A stretch of DNA of 20,025 nt. Origin: a virus. This document shows positions 1-7,312 of this stretch, one piece after another. The notes below the pieces were generated by a model. The model saw nothing but the letters and a program-made list of their open reading frames with translations, searched no databases and was not told where the DNA came from. The stretch is taken from IMG/VR virus record IMGVR_UViG_3300034068_000209, positions 1 to 20,025 of that record, one strand, 5' to 3'. The translations under genes and the position numbers were made by a program. Position 1 is the stretch's first letter, and the number at the start of each line of letters is the position of its first letter.

Positions 1-202
1 CGTCTTGGTCTGCTTTAATTTTAGCTAATGCAGATGCATAACTATAGGCTCCACTATTGCTGCCACCACTAGTATCTGTGCTAGTTGTTTTGATACCTGA
101 GCCCTCTGTTGGGTCAAATTCGTCTGTTTCCTTAGTGCTAAAGAATGATTTAGCTGGAGCCTTAGTTATAATTTTACCAGCTTTTGATGATACTACTGCC
201 AT
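1..202 (-). CDS. hypothetical protein, cut by the window edge
   Basis: This is an open frame of 67 codons from an ATG at 202 running off the left end of the window. The protein begins MAVVSSKAGKIITKAP and continues with a low-complexity Ser/Thr/Gly/Asp-rich stretch (about residues 36-50) before turning Ala/Lys-rich. The start lies 4 bases after the TAA of the upstream gene, the tight spacing used throughout this operon, which supports it as a real gene. I do not recognise the family. Its place after the tail-tube-like and fibre-like genes would suit an internal virion or tail protein, but that is inference from position only. Confidence 0.6.
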   Translation of the reverse strand, partial: MAVVSSKAGKIITKAPAKSFFSTKETDEFDPTEGSGIKTTSTDTSGGSNSGAYSYASALAKIKADQD

Positions 203-206
203 ATCG

Positions 207-653
207 TTACCTCAATTGTAATAAGGATTGTGCGTCTGCAGCAATCTGTCTAGCTTTATCGGATTCTAAATCCTTTAATCCTTCTTCATAATTACTTAAC
301 CCTTGCGTATCAGCTAAGTTATATCCTCGTGTAGTGCCAGCTAAATCTTCTTTAGCATAGCCTATATTTTTAGCTCTGTTCTTGGCATAGCTTTGCAAAG
401 CTTGATTATAAATGCCAGACTTAGTGTTCATGCCCTGTAGTCCTCTGCGGCCATATGAGGATGTTAGCTTGGGGACTTGACCTAGCCCACCACTTGGAGT
501 TCTGCCAAAGGCAGATTCCTCGAGCTCGGTAATAGGGCGTTGGGCCCTGGTCTCTGCTAAGTATCTTTGATACGCATTAAGGGCAGCTTGCTGTGCGTAC
601 TGATTAAATAGGTTACGCCTTTGCTGCTCAAAGTATGTTGGGTCAAATGCCAT
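207..653 (-). CDS. hypothetical Gln/Ala-rich late protein (possible internal virion protein)
   Basis: A 148-residue protein with no signal peptide or membrane segment. Residues 1-45 are rich in Gln, Ala, Tyr and Arg and look helical; the middle is Gly/Ser-rich; the C-terminal third is acidic and again helical. The ATG at 653 is preceded by AGGAG at a normal distance (minus strand). The gene directly follows one of the four repeated promoter-like motifs, so it probably starts a transcription unit that continues into the next gene across a 4-base gap. I do not recognise a family. In T7-like gene order the internal core proteins follow the nozzle region, so an ejected internal protein is possible, but nothing in the residues proves it. 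Confidence 0.75.
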   Translation of the reverse strand: MAFDPTYFEQQRRNLFNQYAQQAALNAYQRYLAETRAQRPITELEESAFGRTPSGGLGQVPKLTSSYGRRGLQGMNTKSGIYNQALQSYAKNRAKNIGYAKEDLAGTTRGYNLADTQGLSNYEEGLKDLESDKARQIAADAQSLLQLR

Positions 654-664
654 TTTTAGAATCT

Positions 665-690
665 CCTACTATATATAGAAAAGTATTACC
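665..690 (-). promoter_or_regulatory. late-promoter-like motif, copy D
   Basis: On the minus strand this site reads GTAATACTTTTC (core 689-678) followed by TATATATAGTAGGAGA. The core matches the motif upstream of the small terminase, scaffold and zinc-ribbon genes. It overlaps the TAA stop of the oxygenase gene and lies about 25 bases ahead of the 148-residue gene. The TA-rich downstream part is one base longer than in the other copies, and the G preceding GTAATAC replaces the T of the other three. Confidence 0.5.
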
Positions 691-2014
691 TTTTGTACTC
701 ATACCACTTGACAACAGCATATCGAGTACCTTTAGTTGTTGAATGAACCTGATGCATATAGGGGAAACCTGATGAAAATACCACTATTTCTCCTGCTACT
801 GGTTTAATTTTAATGTTAAATTCTTTAAATTCTAACTCTCCACCCTCGAAATCATCATTCAAGAACACTGATAATGATACAACTCTTGGAAACTGAGGAT
901 GGTCATCTATATGATTATGAAATTTATTTCCTTCTTCATAACGCAATAGAACCGTGTGATGACTTACCAGGGGCACTATGCTGTATCTGCCTCTAAAGTC
1001 CTCTATAATCGCATCCAGGCCCGTCTGAAGGGACTCTGCAGCCCTGCGCAATGGGTCTTGTGGATGGCAACTAAATTGTTTATCAGTTATAAAATAATTA
1101 TAACAATTTCTTGCATCATAGTTTACACCAGGTTTATCATCTTTTACTAATACTTCTGCCGGCATCCATTGTTTAAACATTGCATTTTGAATTAAACCTT
1201 TTAATATGCGTGCTGACTCTCTAGCAATTTTATATTTAACAATCCCTGGTGCTAACTCTATTTTATCTAAAATTGTCATATCTACAGTCTCTGGTTTTGA
1301 GTCTGTTAGATGTCCAAAGAATTCATCGTAGAATCTTAATATTGCAGAATAGTTATGACAGTTACAGACTGGTTGGTCTATTGGACCATCTGGCATTGCG
1401 AAATAGCGATTGCGATTAAAAAACCTTGCATCACCGTCTGAACCATATTTATTAAAACCGTCTCTAGCGTCTTTTTGAATCCAGTGGTCTGGTTGTGTAA
1501 AGTGTAAAAACAATACTGTCGTGTATGCGTTAGGGTCATTCGTTGGGTACGGTGGCCTTGCATGCATGTGTTGTTGACCAGCAAAGATAATTGCATCATT
1601 AGGATTTTGTTCAAAGTGTTGACCTTCGACTATCAATCCCCAGTTTGCAGTATTTTCTATGGTTATATCTATTGTTGTTTGCGTGCCGTTTTGGTCGGTA
1701 TGTTCCCAAAGATGCGGAACACATCCGTCTTTTTTCTGGTATCTAACAGCAAAGAAATAGGCTTTCTGCAATGAGTTATCTTTAAAGATTTCTCTGGCTT
1801 TATTTAGACAATACTCTTCAATATCAGCATCAAACTGCACTGGTGCTTCCCATCTGGCAAGCATGGTATGGAACTCAACTTTATCTGTTCCCATCCCAGT
1901 ATCTGCAACTATTTTTGTAACACGCTTAAGCATGTCGCTGGAAAAGAAATCTTTAATAACCATTGGTTCTGCTAAGGCTTCAGGTAGTTCAAATAGAATT
2001 TCTTTTGTTAACAT
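686..2014 (-). CDS. tandem-domain 2OG-Fe(II) oxygenase, C-terminal prolyl 4-hydroxylase-like
   Basis: A 442-residue protein with two candidate double-stranded beta-helix domains. The C-terminal one (about 340-442) matches the prolyl 4-hydroxylase pattern: H368-x-D370 iron ligands, LNDDFEGGELEF, distal H421 in YMHQV, and R431 in GTRYAVVKW as the 2OG-binding basic residue. The N-terminal half carries a second, looser set: H105-T-D107, then IIFAGQQHMHAR with H149/H151 and R153. Such enzymes use O2 and 2-oxoglutarate to hydroxylate a substrate; the substrate here is unknown. The frame opens upstream with GTG-GTG, but I chose the ATG at 2014 because it overlaps the preceding TGA as TGATG, the junction style of this operon. 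It is probably coupled to the DUF6171-like gene. Phage 2OG oxygenases are known; the double domain is the notable part. Confidence 0.85.
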   Translation of the reverse strand: MLTKEILFELPEALAEPMVIKDFFSSDMLKRVTKIVADTGMGTDKVEFHTMLARWEAPVQFDADIEEYCLNKAREIFKDNSLQKAYFFAVRYQKKDGCVPHLWEHTDQNGTQTTIDITIENTANWGLIVEGQHFEQNPNDAIIFAGQQHMHARPPYPTNDPNAYTTVLFLHFTQPDHWIQKDARDGFNKYGSDGDARFFNRNRYFAMPDGPIDQPVCNCHNYSAILRFYDEFFGHLTDSKPETVDMTILDKIELAPGIVKYKIARESARILKGLIQNAMFKQWMPAEVLVKDDKPGVNYDARNCYNYFITDKQFSCHPQDPLRRAAESLQTGLDAIIEDFRGRYSIVPLVSHHTVLLRYEEGNKFHNHIDDHPQFPRVVSLSVFLNDDFEGGELEFKEFNIKIKPVAGEIVVFSSGFPYMHQVHSTTKGTRYAVVKWYEYKR

Positions 2015-2244
2015 CACCACTTACCTAATGGGCATTTAGCTGCCTCTAGTCTTGTTTTCATATTCATAAAACAACCGCATTGTTTACACTGTTTAGTTGC
2101 ATTTATTAACTCCGGGCATTGATTGCAAATATTCATACGACTTTCTGCAATGTTTTCTGTAACTTTTAAAACATTTGGATTTATTACATCCCAAGGTCTA
2201 GTGTCCCCAAGTTTTACTTTGTACTTTTGCCAAGCAGATGTCAT
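2014..2244 (-). CDS. DUF6171-like small zinc-binding protein
   Basis: A 76-residue protein whose C-terminal half holds a dense Cys pattern: C41-x2-C44 (ICNQCPEL), C53-x2-C56-x-C58 (QCKQCGCFMNMKTRLE) and a final CPLGKW. I recognise this as resembling the DUF6171 family found in phages, of unknown function; the cysteines presumably bind zinc. The N-terminal half is ordinary and soluble. The ATG overlaps the upstream stop as ATGA, and its own TGA overlaps the oxygenase start as TGATG, so it sits inside a tightly coupled cassette. The neighbourhood suggests, without proving, a link to the oxygenase. The family name comes from memory of the motif, not from a search. Confidence 0.75.
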   Translation of the reverse strand: MTSAWQKYKVKLGDTRPWDVINPNVLKVTENIAESRMNICNQCPELINATKQCKQCGCFMNMKTRLEAAKCPLGKW

Positions 2245-2459
2245 GGTTTAATAAACTTCCCATCTTTGTACAAGTCCCCAATCGCAGCTTCGTTGTTTGT
2301 ATATTCAACAACTATTGGATTAGATTGCAATACCGCTACAAAATGTTCGTTTGTTGGCGGCATTTTTATTATAAATGCTACTTCTCCATCACAAACAAAT
2401 GCAAAACTAAGCAGTGTTGCTGGGTCTATATTTGGAATTACTGTCATATTATTTATCAT
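2241..2459 (-). CDS. small hypothetical protein
   Basis: A 72-residue protein (MINNMTVIPNIDPATLLSF...) with alternating hydrophobic beta-like segments (FAFVCDGEVAFIIKM, HFVAVLQSNPIVVEY) and a short charged C-terminus. There is no signal peptide, zinc motif or obvious family. An AAGGAGG ribosome-binding sequence lies just ahead of the ATG at 2459; a second ATG at residue 5 is possible but lies farther from it. The end overlaps the next gene by ATGA. It lies 32 bases after the Fn3/PPVV gene. Function unknown. Confidence 0.7.
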   Translation of the reverse strand: MINNMTVIPNIDPATLLSFAFVCDGEVAFIIKMPPTNEHFVAVLQSNPIVVEYTNNEAAIGDLYKDGKFIKP

Positions 2460-2491
2460 AATCCTCCTTCGTAGATTATTTACCTATTATA

Positions 2492-3133
2492 TCAGATTGG
2501 GCAGCTTGGGTCACCGAAGTTACAGCCAACAAACAAACCAAATGCACAGCATCCGTCACTTGATGTATAAGATTCCCAAATGCCCTGAAACGGACCGCAA
2601 ATGTCTTGAATACACGCATTGTATTGATACCCATAGACCCAAACTCCCCCTGGAGGTGTGCCATAACTACCGCAGTTAACTCCTGCGCACGGGTCAACTG
2701 GAGGTACAACTGGAGGTACAACTGGAGGTACAACTGGAGGTACAACTGGAGGTACGACTGGAGGTACAACTGGAGGAACGACTGGCGGTACAACTGGAGG
2801 AGCGACTGGAGGAGCGACTGGCGGTACAACTGGAGTTACGCTGTTTGATGCTGCGGAATATGGACTGTTTACACCATAAGATGTTTCTAATCTTACTTGA
2901 AAAGTATAAGAAGTACCATTACTTAATCCGGTTACTGTTATTGGAGAAGCAGAAGCAGTTCCTTCAATATTGCTAGGGGTAGAGATTGCACGATATGTAA
3001 CAGCGCCACCCTTACCAGTATACGATGGTACGGTAAATGCAACAGTTGCTTGAGCATTACCGCCTGTAGCGGTACCAATAGTCGGTGTTCCTGGAGTACC
3101 ACCACTACCTGCAATTACGGTTAATAAACGCAT
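2492..3133 (-). CDS. Fn3-domain protein with PPVV repeat linker and Cys-rich C-terminus
   Basis: A 213-residue, three-part protein. Residues about 13-100 form a fibronectin type III-like domain (ATVAFTVP, ITVTGLSNGTSYTFQVRL are the usual strand and Gly-Thr-x-Tyr signatures). Residues 101-147 are a PPVV/PPVA repeat, likely a stiff extended rod. Residues 148-213 are Gly/aromatic-rich with eight cysteines (149, 154, 174, 179, 195, 196, 204, 211), odd for a protein assembled in a reducing cytoplasm. There is no signal peptide. Fn3/Ig-like domains on phage structural proteins are usually surface-exposed and bind weakly to glycans, so a virion appendage is likely. The ATG at 3133 immediately follows the TAA of the fibre-like gene. 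The Cys-rich module could bind metal or form disulfides after release. I do not recognise the C-terminal module. Confidence 0.8.
   Translation of the reverse strand: MRLLTVIAGSGGTPGTPTIGTATGGNAQATVAFTVPSYTGKGGAVTYRAISTPSNIEGTASASPITVTGLSNGTSYTFQVRLETSYGVNSPYSAASNSVTPVVPPVAPPVAPPVVPPVVPPVVPPVVPPVVPPVVPPVVPPVVPPVDPCAGVNCGSYGTPPGGVWVYGYQYNACIQDICGPFQGIWESYTSSDGCCAFGLFVGCNFGDPSCPI
2697..2840. repeat. 12-bp tandem repeat, 12 units, encoding PPVV
   Basis: The plus-strand unit is ACTGGAGGTACA. Five of the twelve units are identical to it, including the first four in a row; the others differ at one to three positions. The unit is an exact multiple of three, so gain or loss of units preserves the frame and only changes the length of the proline-rich linker in the Fn3 protein. 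The near-identity suggests recent expansion by slippage. Confidence 0.95.
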
Positions 3134-3733
3134 TTAAGCTGCCAAATCTCCCAAAAGCACCCAAGTATCAGTTCCACGTTTTAGACAAACGCATGACGAA
3201 AACTGCGTTCTTAGCTTAAGCCCTGGAGTACCGTTAACAGTAACACCACCAGCACCAGCAATAGTAGTTTGACCAGTATTGGTTTGAATTAAAACAATCT
3301 GCGTACCTATTGGAAAAGCAACACTTGAGTTTAACGGAATAGTTACCGTAACTCCAGAAGCATCATTCTTTTCTATTATTGTTCCGTCATCTGTTAATTG
3401 AAGTGTATAAGCGCCAACAATCGGAGTTGGTGCAGCATGCGCGATGACGTTGCCAGTTAAGTTTAATGAAGTTCCCGTAGCAACACCGAGTATGGGCGTA
3501 GTCAAGCTTACTGAGGTTTGAATTTTAGAACTAGTTACTGCACCTGTAGCAATTTTAGCTTCTGTTATAGCAGCAGCTGCAATATCTTCTGTGTTAATTG
3601 CTCCAGCATCAAAGTTTGCACCTGTTGATAATCCTTCTGCAAAGTTCTTTACTGCGGTAAAGTTTGCATTCATTTCTGCAGCTTCGATAACTTCACCCGG
3701 TGCATACGAGTTTGGTATTGTTAGTGTTGCCAT
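3134..3733 (-). CDS. fibre/spike-like virion protein
   Basis: A 199-residue protein. The N-terminus (GEVIEAAEMNANFTAVKN, about 13-30) resembles the short attachment segment of many phage fibres and tail proteins. Residues 42-75 repeat a hydrophobic/Ala pattern (INTEDIAAAAITEAKI, TGAVTSSKI), consistent with a trimeric shaft. Residues about 105-199 are beta-rich and end in GTDTWVLLGDLAA, a C-terminal module seen in many phage tail-associated proteins (TVTIPLNSSVAFPIGTQ..., then a WVLLGDL strand). The ATG overlaps the stop of the nozzle-like gene as TAATG and has AAGGAG upstream. Likely a small appendage at the tail end. The receptor is unknown, and the call rests on motif memory and position. 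Confidence 0.65.
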   Translation of the reverse strand: MATLTIPNSYAPGEVIEAAEMNANFTAVKNFAEGLSTGANFDAGAINTEDIAAAAITEAKIATGAVTSSKIQTSVSLTTPILGVATGTSLNLTGNVIAHAAPTPIVGAYTLQLTDDGTIIEKNDASGVTVTIPLNSSVAFPIGTQIVLIQTNTGQTTIAGAGGVTVNGTPGLKLRTQFSSCVCLKRGTDTWVLLGDLAA

Positions 3734-5487
3734 TACTTCTGGCTCCTTATCTTTCGTCTCTTGTATTTATATGCGATTGAATTTATTCCCCATTGTCTAC
3801 CATCAGTGTTCGTAGTGTCACCTAATGGACCTAAGAATTCTAACTGTGTACACTTTGCTCTTTTTAATCTGCCACCTCGTTGGATGCCTTCTTTCAAATC
3901 TATTTCACCAAATGTAGCAGTATTAAATAAACCAGTGTCAAACACGCCACCAGTATTAACAGGTGTTAAGTCAATTATATGACTTGTAATAACATCATTG
4001 CTATTAAAATCATGATAAACATTTACAGTTATTTGGGTTTCTTCGTCAACTGAACGCACAACATATAGGCTTCTTACAAACGTTTTATCTTGCACATAGC
4101 GGTCATCATAAAACCATGGAGTTGTAAAGTTTGTAGTATAATCACCTAAGTCATCACCTTCTAAAATATCATCATTTACGTTTTGCGGAATGTTATCCAA
4201 ATCTTCATATTCATCTACGTACATAACATATTTAAAGCTACTATTTGGATTAATTAACAAATGCCAAATCTCACCAGTAGAATCAGTCCAATCTATTCCC
4301 GACACTAAACCATAGGGTGTTATATCTACAGGTGTTGCTGCATTAGCATACACTGCTGATTGATACATTGTAAATGCGCCTCTTTGACCAATTGATGGGT
4401 CATACACAAAATTCATATTAGAATAATCAACTGCAGTACCAGTATTATTAATATCAAAAGGAGCTGACATCCATAATCTATCATTAACATAAGACATAGT
4501 TAAAACATCTAACTTTTGTGCATTGATTCTATTAGTATCTATGATTGGTTTTAAGCGGTCAAACAAATCTCTTATACCATTACGGTCATAAAATGTTATG
4601 CCCTGTGGATAACTAAAGAAGTAAGCTCCACCAGAACCCTCTACTACGTGTTGCGGATATTTAATTCCTACAGTTGTTGAAAGTTCTACTAATTGGAATG
4701 AGTCCGCGTCATAGCCCATAAGCAAATAAACAGCTTCAGGTTTAAATATTAATAGCTGACCATCAACTATTGCTAATCCAGTAATGCCTTCTCCACCAGC
4801 AACAATGTCAATATAGTCATCTTGATACCAGTTTTCTGGACTGCTTTCATGAGACCAACGAAGTCTATTTGGATGGTCTTCTAAAGATGGTGTGGCATCA
4901 TTGTTTAATTCTTTTGTGTTAGCTACAAATAATTTATTAGCATGAGCTCTTGCAAGTTCTGCGCGCGGCATAAAGCCACCAACTGGATTTTGATAAGCTT
5001 GCCATGTTGGACCAGATGCAGTTAAGGCAGTTGCGTAAACATTGTCACTATTCCATTTGTACATTTGTGATGCATCTTTGCCAATTGCAAGATACAAAGT
5101 ATCAAGATATTGTGTAATGCTGGCACCATTAGTAGACTTAACTAGTATTGGTGTACTAACGCCAAAGTTTAATACACTAAAATTAGAACCACTTGAATGC
5201 TGCACTGTACCATCTACTGAACCAGAAGTTTGAAAACCAGTAGTTAACATAATTCTTGGTGAAGATACATCCTTATAATTAAATAACCCTTTAGGATTCC
5301 AACCTGTTGCAGTTACAGCAGTTGAATGTTTTTTCTTGTAGCCAGGACGTGTAAATACACCACCACGTGGGTCTACATCAACGTTTAATATAAAAGGAGA
5401 TTCATTGTCTTTTAATTGAAACTGGTCTGCGCGAAAGTTTAATCCGCCAGTAAAATCTCTTTTTTGGTCAAAGACAATTTGTGCCAT
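3733..5487 (-). CDS. tail nozzle/tube-like structural protein
   Basis: A 584-residue, beta-rich protein without signal peptide or membrane segment. The start (MAQIVFDQKRDFTGGLN, then NVDVDPRGGVFTRPGY) and the central block (NRLRWSHESSPENWY at about 208, IVDGQLLIFKPEAVYLL at about 240, SYPQGITFYDRNGIRDLF at about 295) are typical of podovirus tail-tube or stabilisation proteins, which fold as a beta-propeller-containing nozzle below the portal (T7 gp12-like position). It follows the adaptor gene with one base between stop and start, as gp11-gp12 do in T7. No enzymatic residues are evident. The exact family (T7 gp12-like, P22 gp10-like or another) cannot be settled by eye. Confidence 0.7.
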   Translation of the reverse strand: MAQIVFDQKRDFTGGLNFRADQFQLKDNESPFILNVDVDPRGGVFTRPGYKKKHSTAVTATGWNPKGLFNYKDVSSPRIMLTTGFQTSGSVDGTVQHSSGSNFSVLNFGVSTPILVKSTNGASITQYLDTLYLAIGKDASQMYKWNSDNVYATALTASGPTWQAYQNPVGGFMPRAELARAHANKLFVANTKELNNDATPSLEDHPNRLRWSHESSPENWYQDDYIDIVAGGEGITGLAIVDGQLLIFKPEAVYLLMGYDADSFQLVELSTTVGIKYPQHVVEGSGGAYFFSYPQGITFYDRNGIRDLFDRLKPIIDTNRINAQKLDVLTMSYVNDRLWMSAPFDINNTGTAVDYSNMNFVYDPSIGQRGAFTMYQSAVYANAATPVDITPYGLVSGIDWTDSTGEIWHLLINPNSSFKYVMYVDEYEDLDNIPQNVNDDILEGDDLGDYTTNFTTPWFYDDRYVQDKTFVRSLYVVRSVDEETQITVNVYHDFNSNDVITSHIIDLTPVNTGGVFDTGLFNTATFGEIDLKEGIQRGGRLKRAKCTQLEFLGPLGDTTNTDGRQWGINSIAYKYKRRKIRSQK

Positions 5488-5488
5488 C

Positions 5489-6280
5489 TTAGTACGCTAC
5501 TCCAAGTGGGTATGGGCTACCTGGCAATACTCTCATGCCCGTATCGAATGGTGCAAAATCATATGCTTGAAGTTGTAAACCACCCGACATAATTAATTGT
5601 CTATTGCTTGATGGTGCGGTAAGTTGACCTTGAATAATAGCAACTGCTTTTTCAAAGCCTCGCATGTATTCGTTTGCCATTTCTGTATCTTCTTGAAACT
5701 GAAAGATACGAGCCATAACATAATTTATTAACGGCAATTGCATTTGCGGGTCAATATCTATTGCTAAGTTTTCATCTTGAAGCCAAGATAAACTTGGTAT
5801 TCTAAAACCACGAATAGTCATACTGTAAGTTTGGTCTGGTTTTGGCCAAAGGTTTAATTGATTAGCCCATATAGAAAAGTATGCGGGTGTTTCTGGTTGG
5901 TCAGAAGTTCCAACCCAAATTGATTCACATCTTGCTTGGTCAAGATATATTAAGGAATTGCCGCCATCAGTATTGTTAACTACCGCAATTAATTGTTGAA
6001 TATCAGTTATTGTTACGGTTTCTATCGATGGTAAAATTCTACCAAAAACAGAATAATTTCTTTGGTTTGCAACTGTAGTAAAACCATATGTTGATTGATA
6101 AAAAGGATAGCGATTACTTAAAGCTACAATCTTTTGAAAACCCTCTTTGATAAAACCATTAACTAAATCAGTTGATATATCGTCATTTCCATCAAAGCCA
6201 ATATCTAAGTCAGAAAGTTCGCCAACAAACGTACGCATCTGCGCTAGTGTAAGATTAGCGTTAGAAAAATTTATAGCCAT
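5489..6280 (-). CDS. head-tail adaptor-like protein
   Basis: A 263-residue protein. The N-terminal half begins NLTLAQMRTFVGELSD and continues DISTDLVNGFIKEGFQKIVAL, the helical pattern of podovirus adaptor proteins that dock on the portal (a helix with regularly spaced hydrophobics followed by a conserved aromatic, here NRYPFYQ). A beta-rich middle (about 66-160) precedes a helical stretch (QMQLPLINYVMARIFQFQED, about 182-202), a common adaptor feature. AAGGAGAG lies upstream of the ATG at 6280. It lies directly upstream of the nozzle-like gene in transcription order, the usual adaptor-nozzle pair. I am fairly confident of the role and less so of the family. Confidence 0.65.
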   Translation of the reverse strand: MAINFSNANLTLAQMRTFVGELSDLDIGFDGNDDISTDLVNGFIKEGFQKIVALSNRYPFYQSTYGFTTVANQRNYSVFGRILPSIETVTITDIQQLIAVVNNTDGGNSLIYLDQARCESIWVGTSDQPETPAYFSIWANQLNLWPKPDQTYSMTIRGFRIPSLSWLQDENLAIDIDPQMQLPLINYVMARIFQFQEDTEMANEYMRGFEKAVAIIQGQLTAPSSNRQLIMSGGLQLQAYDFAPFDTGMRVLPGSPYPLGVAY

Positions 6281-6293
6281 TATTTAACTCTCC

Positions 6294-6614
6294 TTATTCT
6301 TTAGGGTCTAAGGCTGCGTCCTTATTATCGCCAATAGCATTCATTCTTCTTAAATGCCCAATACAGTAATCTGTGCCTTTAGCTTTTGGCGCTTTGCATT
6401 CTTCTTCTTTTGAATTTGTTGCTTGGCATAGGCCATTCTTGTAGTGCACATTTCCGTAAGCAACGCCTGATGGTGGTGCAACCTCTACCGAACCTACTAC
6501 AGCTCCGGCATGATAATCTGCTCGTGCGTTTCCAACTAAACGTGCGCCCTCTACAGCGCCGTATGGTTGTGTGCCGGCTAATCCTTGTCCTACGCTCTGT
6601 GATTCTTTATTCAT
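6294..6614 (-). CDS. small protein with C-x9-C-x10-C-x2-H zinc motif
   Basis: A 106-residue protein. The first 60 residues are Gly/Ala-rich and probably flexible. The core GLCQATNSKEEECKAPKAKG then TDYCIGHLRR places C63, C73, C84 and H87 in a pattern seen in many small phage and bacterial proteins (a short treble-clef-like knuckle); zinc binding is inferred. The C-terminus is charged. AAGGAA precedes the ATG at 6614. It lies between the capsid-accessory gene (separated by a strong hairpin) and the adaptor gene. It could be a minor virion protein or an assembly factor; no function is assigned. Confidence 0.7.
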   Translation of the reverse strand: MNKESQSVGQGLAGTQPYGAVEGARLVGNARADYHAGAVVGSVEVAPPSGVAYGNVHYKNGLCQATNSKEEECKAPKAKGTDYCIGHLRRMNAIGDNKDAALDPKE

Positions 6615-6656
6615 ATTATTTTCCTTCTTTCATGAATAGTGCTTTAAGTAGAACGA

Positions 6657-6684
6657 GCCGCCAAGGGTCCTTCCCCCTGGCGGC
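6657..6684 (-). terminator. strong hairpin after the capsid-accessory gene (terminator-like)
   Basis: In the minus-strand RNA the sequence GCCGCCAGGG pairs with CCCTTGGCGGC across a 7-base loop, giving seven plus three base pairs with one bulged base. It starts about 20 bases after the stop of the 152-residue gene and is followed by TCGTTCTACTT, which is only moderately U-rich. It may be a leaky terminator or a 3'-end stabiliser that lowers expression of the downstream tail genes relative to the capsid. Confidence 0.6.
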
Positions 6685-6703
6685 ACGTAATCTAGTTTAT
6701 TGA

Positions 6704-7162
6704 TTAGGCTTCTGCTGGCCAGTCAATGCGCTTCCAAGTGAGGTATGAACTTGTACCCTGCACTGTTACTGTTCCGCCCGACTTAATTCCACGAACCGAA
6801 ACCGTACCATCTGCCGAAGGTGCAACTACACCCTCGATGATGGCAATGTTGTCGGTTGTGTAAGCTGAGTCAGATGCGGCTGCAGCTGGAAGGTCGTAAT
6901 CATTTGCATACGACGTTGTAGGAGTAGCTCCTGATGGAACTGTCACTACATAACTTTTTACAGTTGCTGTTGGACCGTTGATTGCAAATGAAGCACCCTC
7001 GGTTACCAGGGATGCGTCGTAAACAACAACAGCCTTGAACTCGTATACTTCGTCTGCTTTGACATACCAGTTTAAGCCTGCTACGTCGCCGTACGATGCA
7101 GCAAGTGCTGTGTTGGTGTCTCCTACGACTGTTCTTTCTACTATGAATTTATTTGTAGTCAT
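6704..7162 (-). CDS. capsid-accessory/decoration protein candidate
   Basis: A 152-residue, almost entirely beta-predicted protein rich in Val, Thr, Ala and Ser, with no Cys, signal peptide or membrane segment. Segments such as VYEFKAVVVYDASL, TVKSYVVTVPSG and TVSVRGIKSGGTVTVQG suggest an Ig-like or beta-sandwich fold. It directly follows the major capsid gene, has a high-GC codon style similar to it, sits between two strong hairpins, and has a CAAA-repeat leader. This implies high expression and a role as capsid cement/decoration protein or another abundant virion protein. The ribosome-binding sequence (AGG about 9 bases from the ATG) is modest. The decoration role is inferred from position and expression signs; the residues alone show only a beta-rich structural protein. 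Confidence 0.6.
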   Translation of the reverse strand: MTTNKFIVERTVVGDTNTALAASYGDVAGLNWYVKADEVYEFKAVVVYDASLVTEGASFAINGPTATVKSYVVTVPSGATPTTSYANDYDLPAAAASDSAYTTDNIAIIEGVVAPSADGTVSVRGIKSGGTVTVQGTSSYLTWKRIDWPAEA

Positions 7163-7185
7163 GATTATTACCTATTCTTTCTAAT

Positions 7186-7200
7186 CAATCATGTTGATTG
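7186..7200 (-). promoter_or_regulatory. small leader hairpin ahead of the capsid-accessory gene
   Basis: CAATCA and TGATTG form a perfect 6-bp inverted repeat around a 3-base loop, ending about 24 bases before the ATG at 7162. It lies between the CAAA repeat and the weak ribosome-binding sequence. It could position the ribosome or protect the 5' end of a processed message. It is short and could be chance. Confidence 0.35.
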
Positions 7201-7208
7201 AAATTGTT

Positions 7209-7232
7209 GTTTGTTTGTTTGTTTGTTTGTTT
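7209..7232. repeat. GTTT/CAAA tetranucleotide repeat in the leader
   Basis: Six GTTT-type units on the plus strand read as CAAA in the RNA of this leftward operon. They lie in the untranslated stretch between the capsid gene and the next gene, just after the capsid hairpin. The run is unstructured and A-rich. Confidence 0.9.
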
Positions 7233-7248
7233 TTATTAATAGCCGGTA

Positions 7249-7288
7249 CTGGGAGAGCTGCCGAAGGAAACAGCCTTTAAACTCCCAG
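7249..7288 (-). terminator. hairpin after the major capsid gene
   Basis: In minus-strand RNA, CTGGGAG (from 7288) pairs with CTCCCAG (ending 7249), and inside it GCTG pairs with CAGC around a loop containing a C-UUCG-G tetraloop. It begins 24 bases after the capsid stop codon. No U-run follows (TACCGGCTATTAAT), so it is more likely a stabilising 3' structure or a leaky terminator than a full stop; the next gene has no promoter-like motif of its own. Confidence 0.6.
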
Positions 7289-7312
7289 CACCAACTACAT
7301 CTTTTGCTTTAT

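Noticed and set aside
760-790. CTGATGA-like hammerhead ribozyme core on the plus strand
   Set aside because: It lies antisense to the conserved oxygenase coding sequence, and the GAAA element is in the wrong order with no supporting stems.
2476-2829. A 117-residue minus-strand frame rich in Leu-Gln-Leu-Tyr repeats
   Set aside because: It is the shadow of the 12-bp repeat, which is open in every frame; the Fn3/PPVV frame has a recognisable domain and a start abutting the upstream stop.
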